Source of the DNA: Inonotus obliquus
Taxonomy: Eukaryota > Basidiomycota > Agaricomycetes > Hymenochaetales > Hymenochaetaceae
Assembly (NCBI GenBank): GCA_032164295.1
Contig: JAJHTX010000001.1
Location: forward strand, 1-64,000
Direction of reading: 5' to 3'
DNA: 64,000 bases
The position numbers and the translations under genes are program-made. Shown here in pieces: positions 23,200-33,813 of the stretch. Under the pieces are notes generated by a model that did no database searches, had not been told where the DNA came from, and saw nothing but the letters and a program-made list of their open reading frames with translations. Numbering within the stretch: the first letter of the stretch is position 1; each line of letters begins with the position of its first letter.

Positions 23200-25065
23200 T
23201 TATTTCGTCTTGTCGCTTTCGATTTGCCTGATCGCCACCGGCTGACCGTTCCCGTTCCCGTTCTGTGGCACACTACTCCTCCAAACACCCTCCTTATCCT
23301 TCTTCCTGACAGTAAAACAGGCAATACCCAAGAAATCCGTAATATCGTCTATAACGACGTATACGAACCTCGCATACGTCACAAACGATAACAATAAACT
23401 CAACCATACTAATACCTTCGCATTTCCATACGATGTATTGAATATAGGAGGTTTGTTGAAGAGCCAGAGGGAATTGGCATCAAGACCGATAAGAAGAGTA
23501 GGTATCCAGAGCCATTCCCAGAAAGGCATATCAGAGCGCTTCGTAAGATGTGCGAGGATCATACGACCAACTTGATGTGCGAATTGAAGACCCCAGGAGA
23601 GGATAAAAGGGATGAAGAGCGCGGTGTTGACTATCGTTCCCGAGCCTGGAGATTGGGAGGGAGAGGATGGGGGCAGAGGTGCGCTCAACCAGAGCAGTTG
23701 TAGTGAGACGGAGAGAGGGAAGGGTATAAGCCTTAGGAATGGACGGAATGTTGACTTTGGCTTCGACTTCGACTTGGATTTCGAGAAGGTAGCGGAAAGA
23801 GAAATAAGGCCTTTATTGGTACTGTTGATGTGTCGCAGGACGTTCGCGTACGACGTGACAATGTTGAACGCCAAACCGATTGCACCGAATAGCATGAATG
23901 CGATCTTCAGCGGTATATCTCCGTTTTCGTTCGTAATTGGCAAGGGGGAGGTGGAAGTCGTGGACGGAAGGTGAAGAATAGCGAGGAGTTTCTTTAAGGG
24001 GTCCAGGTGCAGGAAAGATAGGAGTCCTCGGTCCCAGATGGATGGCCCTAGCAATAAATTCACAAAACTCACTTCTAGTCATCATCGACGAAATGTTTGC
24101 AGAAAGACGCACCATAAATCCCCGTGATAGTATATACACCCACAATCATCAGTATACCCTCAACAGGTCCAGAAAATACACCAAGGTAAAGTTGACCGGT
24201 ATGATATTCTTCCCATGTGGTCAAGTAAAAGTTAGCGAGAGTTGCGATTTGGGATGCAACGGTCCACCAAGAGCGACCGATGTTGAGAGCGTAGCAGGTA
24301 AGTACTGCTTCAAGCTGTTTGAATGAAAAGTGTTGACACGGTTCGATATTCCAGCCAGTTTTAGAGCACGTACTGTTGTGTTGACAGCGTCACATCCTGT
24401 GCCAACTTGTGTTAGACTCGGTACGAGATGAGAAAGCACAGTAGCTCACCGTGGTCAAACATCTCCCCTAACGGACCAGCCATCTGCGTTCGCCGAGCCT
24501 GCTTCCTAACATCCGAATCAGCTTCACAATCTCCTTATCGTTTCTCTGAGCAAGCTCACCCGTCAATTGCGTCTAGACTCTGGTACATAAACAAGCCAGC
24601 CGCCCATCTGTCCACATGGCCACTTTGAATTAGTATTTCACAGTCACATTTATGAAAGCCGCACGTAAAGTATACCCAGGCCGGCAGTCCGGCACCATTC
24701 TTCGCGGTAAGATAATACGGATCGTAATACAACAATGTCAAGAAGTTGATAAACACGAGGGAAAGGCCTGTAAGTGTGATCTACGAGAGGTATTCAGGAG
24801 GTATATCGATGTCATATCTTGAAAAAAGGTAGCGACACGTACTGTGTTAGGTGCAACAGATTTGGGCCAGAGCTTTACAAGTTGGTTCCAATACGGATTC
24901 AAAACATATTTCGACAGAATTGACCTGTGCACGCGGGTAACATTCGAAGGCAGCAATGTTCAATGAAAGCAACAAAATGACACAACAGGAGGGACTCAAC
25001 TTGTCTATACCCTTATACTGATAGCTCTTGAGATTCTCAAGTGCATGTTGAGGAATATAGCCCAT
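23200..25065 (-). CDS. CPT1: CDP-alcohol phosphotransferase (choline/ethanolamine phosphotransferase)
   Basis: Last step of the Kennedy pathway: transfer of phosphocholine or phosphoethanolamine from the CDP form to diacylglycerol, in the ER membrane. Start MGYIPQHALENLKSYQYKG at 25065; the N-terminal signature YVLNPYWNQLVKLWPKSVAPNT follows in exon 2. The catalytic CDP-alcohol phosphotransferase motif D-G-x2-A-R-x8-G-x3-D-x3-D is complete across a splice junction (DGKQARRT, then GEMFDHGCD; about 24430-24570). Several membrane segments follow (LLSFLHLDP..., ILSWGLQFAHQVG, LLLSFVTYARFVYVV). The C-terminus ends IRQIESDKTK. At least seven exons. The sequence does not tell choline from ethanolamine specificity, so EPT1 is the alternative name. 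Upstream, two CACGTG words lie in the shared promoter. Confidence 0.92.
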
Positions 25066-25388
25066 CGCACCCGATCTAGAATCGTTCTCGCAGCAATCGC
25101 CACTGACGGGATGGAGGACACTCGCGTCGTCGACTTTGTGATGACTGTCGTCAACAGAGGGGCAGAGAAAAAAGAAAAGGAAAAAGATAAAAATATTAAG
25201 CTCCCTATTTCCAGATTGGTCGGGTGGCACCGAGACAACGTCATTTGGTCCCACTGCACGTGTTTCTCTCAGGGAAGCAGCACGTGATCCAAAACGCGTC
25301 CAACGCGTGCGTGGACAACACTGTGCGGTTCACCTTTGCAACAACAGCCGCATATAATCTACTTACCAACTGTTACCGAGACAGAAGG
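25066..25388. promoter_or_regulatory. Divergent promoter, CPT1 / coiled-coil protein
   Basis: A 323-bp region with two CACGTG E-boxes (25258-25263 and 25282-25287) and two ACGCGT words (25295-25300 and 25304-25309) packed within about 50 bp. In yeasts bHLH proteins bind CACGTG/CANNTG words upstream of phospholipid genes, and MBF binds ACGCGT upstream of G1/S genes. Which gene each pair serves is inference. Confidence 0.45.
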
Positions 25389-26439
25389 ATGCGCCGTGCT
25401 CAGTCTCTTCGCAATAATAATGCGCGTAGCTCGGTTGTTTCTCTGACGGATGATCTGGGCGTATTGAAAGAACAAAACGAGGAGTCGATGGAAGATATGT
25501 TGAGGAAGAAGTTGCTCGTTGCAGAGAGAGAAAATGACAAGGCACGTTACATCAATCGTGTTCCGCAATCGAAAAAAACTTATTGTCAGAGTAGTTACAA
25601 GCGCAAATCCTCTCGCTACAAGATCAGATGCGCCAGCGTCCGCCTTTAGAGCAGGTCCAGGAGCTTGAGAGGGAATATAAGAACTTGGAACTTCTGCTGT
25701 TAGGTACACAAAGGGAGAATGAGAGATGCATGGCCGAACTGGAGAGGTACGGCGTTTTATCTGAGTGAGGTTGGTGTGAAGCCGAACGTTTAAACTTTTG
25801 AAGGGGCAAGAATAGAGAGAAGATACTTGAACGCGAGCTCACGAAACTCCTTGGTGAAAGTTGGCAGGTTCGTCTCTTAATTCCCATTAGTTTGCTTTAC
25901 GTATCAAAATTCTATCAAGGATTCGTTAAACATCCCGTCAGCGATTACCGCGGCGTCGAGAAGCGGTTTGCTCAGACCGGGTCTAGGTGATACATCATCC
26001 TTCTTCCTCCCGCAGGCGGAGAGCACATCAGCAATTGATCGCGACCCGAAAAACCCGAACACTGCTTTCGACGCGTCGTCGTTCCTAGGATCTCCTGGAT
26101 CGAATGCCGGATCGAACTCACCTTCGACACCGCGACAGAACGGTAACCAGAACCAGAACAATCAGAATGGTAGTCCGGATAACCCGCAAGCGCTGAATGC
26201 GGCGCTTACGCATATCGCGCAGGTGAAGGCGTTGATACTTGGGATGTAAGTTGTCATATATTCGCGCACAGCATGCTCTATTGAGAAATTTCTCTGTTTC
26301 GTGACGTAAACTGATTGATAATCTCAGGGAGGAACGCATGCAAATTCGTGAGAACAGACTTACTCAGGAGGTCTCGCGTGCTGAAAGCGAGACACGTCGG
26401 TTCGAGACTTTGAGGAAGGAAGTTGACGGTGTTTCGTAA
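25389..26439 (+). CDS. Small coiled-coil protein, unrecognised, possibly truncated
   Basis: I do not recognise this gene. Five exons join in frame from MRRAQSLRNNN: (1) to RKKLLVAERENDK; (2) LQAQILSLQDQMRQRPPLEQ to MAELER; (3) EKILERELTKLLGESWQ; (4) DSLNIPSAITAASRSGLLRPG, then a Ser/Asn/Gln-rich linker, then ALTHIAQVKALILGM; (5) EERMQIRENRLTQEV to EVDGVS-stop. Exons 2, 3 and 5 are strongly coiled-coil. Total about 280 residues. The first intron (25542-25594, 53 bp) appears to be of the rare GC-AG type. The stop at 26437 is followed in the same frame by LHEELREFNETHDLMMTRL, which continues the coiled coil, so the stop may be a nonsense mutation or the last exon may be mis-assigned. A microtubule or spindle-pole role would be a guess. 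Confidence 0.65.
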
Positions 26440-27132
26440 CTTCACGAAGAACTTCGAGAATTTAACGAGACGCATGACTTGATGATGACGAGGCTTTCGT
26501 GCCAGCGTTTTACAATTGTACCATATTCTTAGCATCTCCTACCTGTACATGAGCATATGCATTGTTATGCTACACGAAAGCTTTGATGAGCTGGAAATGT
26601 GTTCCATAGCCGTGGGAAATGTTCATTTTCGTAACGAGTTCTTCTCCCGGCTCCAGTTCTGGTGGCGAAGTCATCCCCCACTTACCTTATGCCTTGCCAC
26701 CTTCAACAGCGGAGGATATATCTTTGACGGAATTAACGGCGACATGTACACGGTTGTCGTGATGCGCTCAGCAAATGGGGTGTTATCGCTGGCAGATAAC
26801 AGCTCAAGGAACGGGAAGAAATGACATTACCAACCTTCGGAATTCTGTGTTGCCATGAAACAAATGCAACTTTGACATCGGCCAGCGCACGCTTTGGTTG
26901 TTGTGGGTGTTTGACTGGAGACTGTCGTGGCGAAACTCAGCGCAAAATTTCAGAACTTGGTCTGAGACTTGCTGGCAGGCCATATTCCTCCTGGTACTTT
27001 TAGTCGGGATTGGAATGGAGGGGAAAAAACCGAAGACTGGGGTCAGCCCCGTTCTCGATCAGTCTCACTTCAAGGCCCGTCTGCGAGGTATCTCCTTAAT
27101 ACGGTGCCCCGCCTTCTTGAGTCACTCTCGCA
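26440..27132. other. Spacer between coiled-coil gene and arrestin gene
   Basis: About 690 bp. The first 60 bp continue the coiled-coil reading frame after the stop. The rest should hold the arrestin promoter; an open frame at 26516-26824 has no domain I recognise. Confidence 0.5.
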
Positions 27133-30100
27133 ATGTCTATGACCATGCTTAACGATATTGGGCTTGGGATTCAAATTGACGTCCCAATGGGTTCCCCGAC
27201 AGCAGGCCCCTTCGGTGGTAACATGAAGCTCGAGGGTCCTTACGATGTGCTCGAATTCGAAAGGCGCTCAACGAACTCACATACAATGCCGTCTCGTAGG
27301 AGGAAAATCATCCAAGACGAGGCTTCGCGTCGTTCCCGCGCAGACTCGATTGCGTGCTCATCAGATTACTTTCGCTCTCGCTGTACGAGTCAATCTGATC
27401 CATCGGCAATCGCATCAATGCGCTCTTCGAAAGTTATGGAAGGGTTGCTGTTTGCAGAGGGCGGTGCGTCCATGGTGGAGCTGGATAGGCTCAGCTCTGG
27501 CAGACCTGAATCAGTGTTGAAAGAAGGGAAGCCTATTGAGCCTGGAACAGTCACTCCCTTTACGTTCCCTATGCCTACTGACGACACTATATCTATTCGC
27601 CCTCTCTCACGTTTGGAACATGTCCGTGGAATGTCCCTTGATCAAGGCTTGTACCGACACGGGACTCTCTTGAGCAGTGCCCCATCCTCACCGCTGCGAC
27701 GTACCGAACAACTTTCAATGCTTTTGGGAGACGGCTCCGGTAGAGTCAAGTCCGGTGCAGTTGTCCCTCCTCGTCCAAGAACGGTCTCCACGTTCACGTA
27801 TGCGAGCATGAACAAGAGCAAAGCCAGTCTCAATGATATAAACGCAGTCACATTGGAGCAAGGACGTTCTCGTGCGCGAGTTGCGCTCGATATCGAGCTG
27901 GAGAATAACGTAGTCGTTGAAGGCGGGTACATCTCCGGGCTCTTATCCGTTCGCGTTCGCCCCAAGAGGAAAGACGATCTGCTGAAGCTTGGTGGAGGCA
28001 AGATTCGCATTGCGGGGTTTGAAGTTGCTCCGAAGAACGAAGATCGATGTATTTTCTACCAGGTTGCTGCGCCACTAAGGGACGTTTCTCCTGGGTGCTC
28101 CAAATTATTCAAGACAGGTCTCGATGATGAGGGTTTTGGTTGTGTTAGTGAGGGAGAGTATAGTGTTCGATTTGCAATGCAAGTTCCAACCGTTGGCGGC
28201 AATGGGAAACCCAGAGGCGTTCTGAATAGTCGCTCAGCATCGGGTGCTACAATCAAGTACATCATAATAGCGTAAGCCCCCTGTCGCTTGAAGTGTTGCA
28301 TATGGCGTTGACCTTCTTACATCCACTACAGTTCGATGAAAGTGATTAATCCTACAACGGGCAAGCGCTCAATAGCGCACTTCTACCGAGACTGCGAAGT
28401 ATGGCCCACACTGGACCCTCTCACAACTCTCGCACCCGCCCCGGACCCAATGCTGGCACGGGCAGAGAAGAGGCTCTTCATGGGCGGAGATGGTACTCTT
28501 GCACTTACAGCATCTCTACACCGTTCTACTTGGGTCGCGGGCCAACCTGTCCACGTTCGCCTGCGGATTTTTAACGATACGAAGAAGAGTGTAAGAAGTA
28601 TTTCGCTTGCCCTCGTTCGTACTACGACTTTGTGCAAACTTGATGGGAGTGTGCAACACCGCGCCATTGCATTTGAGGATGACATAGACGAAGGTGAAAC
28701 ATGTACAAGTGAGCGGAAGGTCGCGGAGTCGGTGCTTTCTGCAGGCCAAAAGGGTGCTAGGGGACGTGCGAGTGCGAAGGGTTGGTGGACTGGTGTCTCA
28801 CCTGGGGAAACGAGGAACGTTACTCATTCCATCACTTTACCTGTGAGTTCCCTCCGGACACACTGATCTTTTCAGCGTCACTCATTCCTTCCTGCACTAT
28901 TTCACAGGCAAGCGCGCTCACAATTCCACGAGCTCGTCTAATTGAGGTGGACTATACAATTCGCGTCGCCCTCGGGGTCTCTTCAATCGCAGGCACCTCG
29001 GAAGCGGTACACGTAACGCTACCAGTCCGCGTAGTGAATGCTATCTCGCTCGATCCTCCGCCTTCAGACCCTATCATGCCAGCTCCGACATCTACAGTAA
29101 TTGAACTCGACACGCCCAAGCCAGGGAAGAGCTCCATCTCGGAGTTGGACGGAAAAGAGTCGAGGGGAACGCACCCAGAGGGTTCTACCGTTGGCCATTG
29201 TGGAGAAGCCGTACATACTGAGAAACGTACCGCGGTGAAACGGACCAGGGCTAACACGCTTCCTTGCGACGCCATACCTTCTCCTAAATTCCCAACATCG
29301 AGGTCGGTGAACGATCTTGGTAGCGTGGAAGATGCGGAAAATCTCAACGGTGTGCTTGGAGACTTGCCCCTTTCTACATCCTTACTCGAGGAAGTGGATA
29401 TAGCCGTTAGCGGAGCAGACTCGGGATACAGCGAAGGCAGTTGCAGTGTCAAAAGTGATAAGATGGAAGGGATAAGGAGAACGAAGAGCGGGTATCTACA
29501 CACACTTCAACGGAATCTACGCGAGACGGGGAATGATCATCGTGAGAGTTTTATTGATCTGGAAGACGAAGAGGAGGAAGACGTCGGCTCTGATGAAGAA
29601 GTGGAGAGGATGGTTGGATGCGCCAGTGCGAGGATTGATATAGGATCGTTCCAGCACTCTATGCACGCGCGTACAGATTCTGGGACGAGCTCTTCAGAGG
29701 CTTTGGCAGGTGAATCGAATCTGTCTGGAGGCTATCACCGCGAAGCCGCACATCCTCCTTCATCCTTCCCCAAGGGCGTCGCTCGTGCCCCGATTCGCGG
29801 ACCAAGGAGTATGAGTGTGAGTATGGGTCATGGAGTTGGGGTTGAGCAAGAACGAAACTCTTCTATGAGGATGACCTCATATGGTCATGATATCCTCACA
29901 ACGCGAACTTTACTCCCTGTTTCAAATCCCTCTCAGCATTCACTATTAGAATCTCCTGACTCGTTCTACTCGACATCGACAAATAAGACACGGGAGACAA
30001 CACCATCTTCGCGTCCACCTTCTCATCCAACAACACCAACCCCTCAAGCAAAACGTCTTCGTACACTCCCTACTCCTACTCCTCCAAGGCTCAATACCCA

Positions 30101-30482
30101 GAGCTCCCAATATAACTCGCAACGAAGCAGCAGTCTCCCTCGTCCAGCCGCCTCACGTGCGACAACTGCTCCTTCAAACACGTTCAGAAGCTCCAGTAGT
30201 TCTGCCTATGACTCAGGTTACAGCTCAGCCGGTTCTCCAACTCGCTCAGTCCCAATCCCAGGTCTACCTTTCCCTCCCTTTAATAGCGAAACCGGTCGAC
30301 CAATAACAGGTGGTATCAGGATAAGAGCGTCAACCGTCCGCTCACGTATCGCAGCGCTTGAGGTCAAGAACTTCACTGAACAAGAGGCTTCCATGATGAT
30401 GGAAGCGGAGGGTGCTAGCGATATGAGGCCGAGTTACGTTACCCGGTCGTTAACGACAGGCGCCATGCTTTCTCAGTCCTAG
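27133..30482 (+). CDS. Large arrestin-fold protein (alpha-arrestin type)
   Basis: Three exons from ATG 27133; junctions at ATAATAGC|GTAAGC (about 28272) and at HSITLP|ASALTIP (about 28841-28908); about 1,070 residues. The N-terminal 200 or so residues are low-complexity and Ser-rich. An arrestin N domain follows (ARVALDIELENNVVVEGG, then SGLLSVRVRP, IRIAGFEVAP, EYSVRFAMQVP), then an arrestin C domain (LTASLHRSTWVAGQPVHV, RLRIFNDTKKSVRSISLAL, RNVTHSITLP, IEVDYTIRVALG). The last 450 residues are disordered and Ser/Pro/Thr-rich with an acidic patch (LEDEEEEDVGSDEEVE). Fungal alpha-arrestins recruit ubiquitin ligases of the Rsp5 type to membrane transporters. I found no obvious PPxY motif, so the adaptor role is not shown by the sequence. 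Confidence 0.87.
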
Positions 30483-30914
30483 GGTTCACGACGCTACTGG
30501 ACTTTTGCTTTGCAACAATCATGGACGGAATTTTATATTTCAATTTTCGTGGGTTTCATTGAGACATATTATGATGAGAGGGCACCGGTCTCGATTTCGT
30601 TCTCGGTGTTGAATAGCTTTGGTAAAATATCTCTGATTGCACAGAAGCGATTTTTTGTATTATATCCCGTCCATATTCATGTACATTTGACATTGAATCC
30701 GGCAATAAATCCGGCAATATTAATATTATGAAGAATTATCCTGTGTGATAGCAAGAGTGCCTATATATCAACCTTTGCGCTGCGAATCAAACTGTTTCCT
30801 TCGTGTTGCATCGCATGAAGTAGAAAATATGGGCAAGAAAAGGAACAAGGAAAGGCTAGTCCGTAGTGGAGTTCAGAAGATACGGGAAATGTCCACTGTC
30901 GGATGGGATTAGTG
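30483..30914. other. Convergent 3' region, arrestin gene / membrane protein A
   Basis: About 430 bp, AT-rich with ATTAATATTATG-type runs near 30710-30730. No gene seen. Confidence 0.5.
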
Positions 30915-32741
30915 CTATGATCGATTCGTGCGAGTTTCACTCAGAGGAGATGGCAACTCGCTCCGTCGCGATGAGAGCGCGATTCTAGAGTACCAGATCA
31001 GACATCTGTCATGGAATAAGGTACTTAGTGACTCCACCTCTATGCTAGATCCGTAGCTTGAGAAGGAACCTGACGGTGCATGTCTCGAAATAGGGAGAGG
31101 TGGTAAAGGAGTTGGCATCCCATGACCACTTACACCCATCGAGGGTTTGGTCCTTGCAGTTACGGATAAGTCCTCGCTCAGTTTCTTGCGCATGTTGAGC
31201 GTCGCGAGAAGGGCATTGAAATAAACTGGAATATGATTGGGTCGTACAACATAGATGAGCTATTGCAAACGTGCATGCAAGAGAGTGAACGTACGCTTCG
31301 AAAGAGAGGCATAAACTGCGGCGAAAATAAGTGAATTGGGCATTATAGTAAACTATCACCAATCAGTAATCAGCGTACTTCACATCTCAAAAAGTTGGGA
31401 ATCCAAACCAAAATAAAACAGCAAGTCGCCCAGAGGCTCGTAAGTATTCCAGTATTCACGATGTATATTGTCAGAGTGTTGACTAAGCCTCTCGTCCTAA
31501 TCCGGGTTATGCTCAATCAATCCTCCCGGTGATGACGAGAAGTGAACACACCTCTGATGTTTCGAGTTCTTCTTTCTAAGTATATAGCAAAGAGAGATGG
31601 CGATTAGTGAGTCACCTGCAACGCTTGAACCAAGGCCTGTATACAGCAGCCACTATCATAAAAATGTTCGAATAGTGAGCTAATGAAAGAGGATGATAGG
31701 CATGACTGAGTTCGCACAGAGATGCTTTTAATTTGCACAATGTTGTTAAACATGAGTCTGAGACAATAGTTAGTCCTCGGCATATTGATATTTCCAGATC
31801 AAAGCAACCTAATCTCACACTTTCACTGCGAAGGCCATGCTCGCTACTACGGATGAGGTGAGGACATTGCTGGTCATGAACCGAGATGGAACATACTGAA
31901 TGTGACGAGGTTTAGGCCGGTCTACTCACAGTTGTAACATGAGCAATGTACAACCGAGGGGCGAAAGTACTTACAGCTATCGCTGTCAAGAATAAGTTTC
32001 TTTCGCTCACTAAGAAGTGAAGGTTTTGAGTCCAGGAAGTATTGCTCGCAGGAAGCACTTACTGATCCAGACTCGCAACGTGTAGTATCTGTGGTTCATC
32101 GTTAGTATGTAGGCAGTCTTTGAGCTATCAGTACACGCACAGACGAATGATACAGTCGGTTAATGTCTAGACGAGAGTTATATATTTAAGAGAATTTCCG
32201 CGATTCCAGAAAGCAAAGTGCTTACCGATGCGATGACGAATATCTGTCGATTGTAAGCTCAAAAATCAGTCACACGGACCTATCGTGCAACGAGGTATCG
32301 ACGTACACCCCAAGTCCATGTGATCTTAAAGAAGAAGAGCGGATTAGTGCCGAGAAGGTACACATAGTGCGACTCTATGCCGATTTCCAGTGCTCCAAGT
32401 GACCTAGAGATGAGTATTGAGTCACCGACAGACGTGACTCGATCATCATTCTAACCATACGAGTGCAATCTGCTGCTCATTAAGCTCCTGTACACATGCA
32501 GAGATGCGAAACGCTCGACGTACCATCAACTTCAAATACATGGGGTCTTTTCCCGATCCCTGGTAGTAGTTGAGTGTTTGGACGTTCGTCATACCAAACA
32601 GACTACAGAACCGAGGCATATTTAGCCAATAGTATGCCAATATTCGGAATCCACGTACGTAATGGAGAGAATGATTCCAGCCAGGCTTATGGCGAGTGAG
32701 CTATCCTGATGATGAAAAACCTTGGTTTGGGACGCCGCCAT
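30915..32741 (-). CDS. DUF6534-type multi-pass membrane protein A
   Basis: Intron-dense gene with very small exons, read from MAASQTKVFHHQDSSLAIS (32741). Recognisable pieces in order: SLFGMTNVQTLNYYQ then KDPMYLKLM (family pattern GxTxxQTxxYF...DPxxLKLxV), SLGALEIGIESHYVYLL, ITWTWG, IFVIAS, YYTLRVWI, SERNLFLTAIA, SSVVASMAFAVKV, and near the C-terminus IPVYFNALLATLNMRKKL (family pattern xxYxNSLLATLNxRxxL), followed by a Ser-rich cytosolic tail ending near 30915. This order matches the seven-helix DUF6534 proteins abundant in mushrooms; function unknown. Not all exon junctions could be fixed by eye. It is followed in the same orientation by a relative. Confidence 0.7.
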
Positions 32742-33813
32742 GGTCGGTAACGCGTTATATATATGCTGTACGTGCAGTTGTAGGAGGAACACGAAAGCTG
32801 GAGAGGGTCTGTCAGTATGCTCGTATTTTTATAGAATAATCGGCCCTAAAAAATTACCTTGCGTGCCGTTATTCGGATCACTAGAGGCCATAGCGGACAA
32901 AGACGATGAAGTCACCAAGTACAATCACCTTGGTGACAAAGGGTGATAGTACGGAGTAGATTCAGCACCACGGGGTAGAGACAGTATTTGCAGCTTCGTA
33001 CAGAAACAAATGTCGGAAAGACAACGTTGATTAGCACAGCTGCATCTCGTTTCTCGAATTTGACTGATCCTCTTGGTCTGGGATTCGTAGGGAGACTAAA
33101 CCGAAACAATCGATTCATCGAACCAAGAAGTTGTTGAAGGAAAGAAACTGGGCATATCGAGAAAACCGTTGCCTAAAGGGGCGGGGTTCCAAGCGAGTAT
33201 CGAAGATATGATAAACAGGGTGCGGACAGAACTTCATCGTACCATTCTGAAGGCTCTACCTTACAAACGTTGTTAGAACGACCGCGCTGGAGCGAGTAGC
33301 AAAGGTGGTCAACACCGCAACAATCAAACAAAGACACCTTCCCTCGTTGACACCCTAATCAAAAGTTGCGACCACCGCGCCTACAATTCATTCCGCGAAT
33401 GTCGTTTTTGAGCGAGTCAAGTAGATACAGAATGGCAAGTAACCCTAGGCCTAGTTTTGGTTGCGAAAGAGGACAAGTCGTGACGTACTGTACGACGAAC
33501 GGAGCAATGACTGCTCAAGATGTAGCACGAGAGAGAAATTCCTGCGACTTAAACGTTGTTATAGCAAGGATCCGGGCAAACGGATGGAAGAGAAGACACG
33601 GAATGGTCTCGCGATACTGGTCGAAACACCATCAATGAGTTGTTGCCAGTAGTCCATGGCTATGAAAAAAATGAAAAACGGAGTAGTAGTTAGTAAATAC
33701 GTAATTTTGCGTGTTTAGTGACCGTGGGTAATTCGCTCCTTTTCTGATCGTCAGTTGGTAGTTGGTCCCGTCCCATCCCATCCCATTACCCCATTAGAAG
33801 ATGATTACTTGTC
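32742..33813. other. Spacer between the two DUF6534 genes
   Basis: About 1.07 kb holding the promoter of gene A and the 3' flank of gene B. A short TCCCA microsatellite lies at about 33770-33786. Open frames at 33366-33652 show no domain. Confidence 0.5.

Noticed and set aside
28952..29503. Long minus-strand open frame inside the arrestin gene
   Set aside because: It is the antisense shadow of the Ser/Pro-rich coding part; the plus strand has clear arrestin domains.
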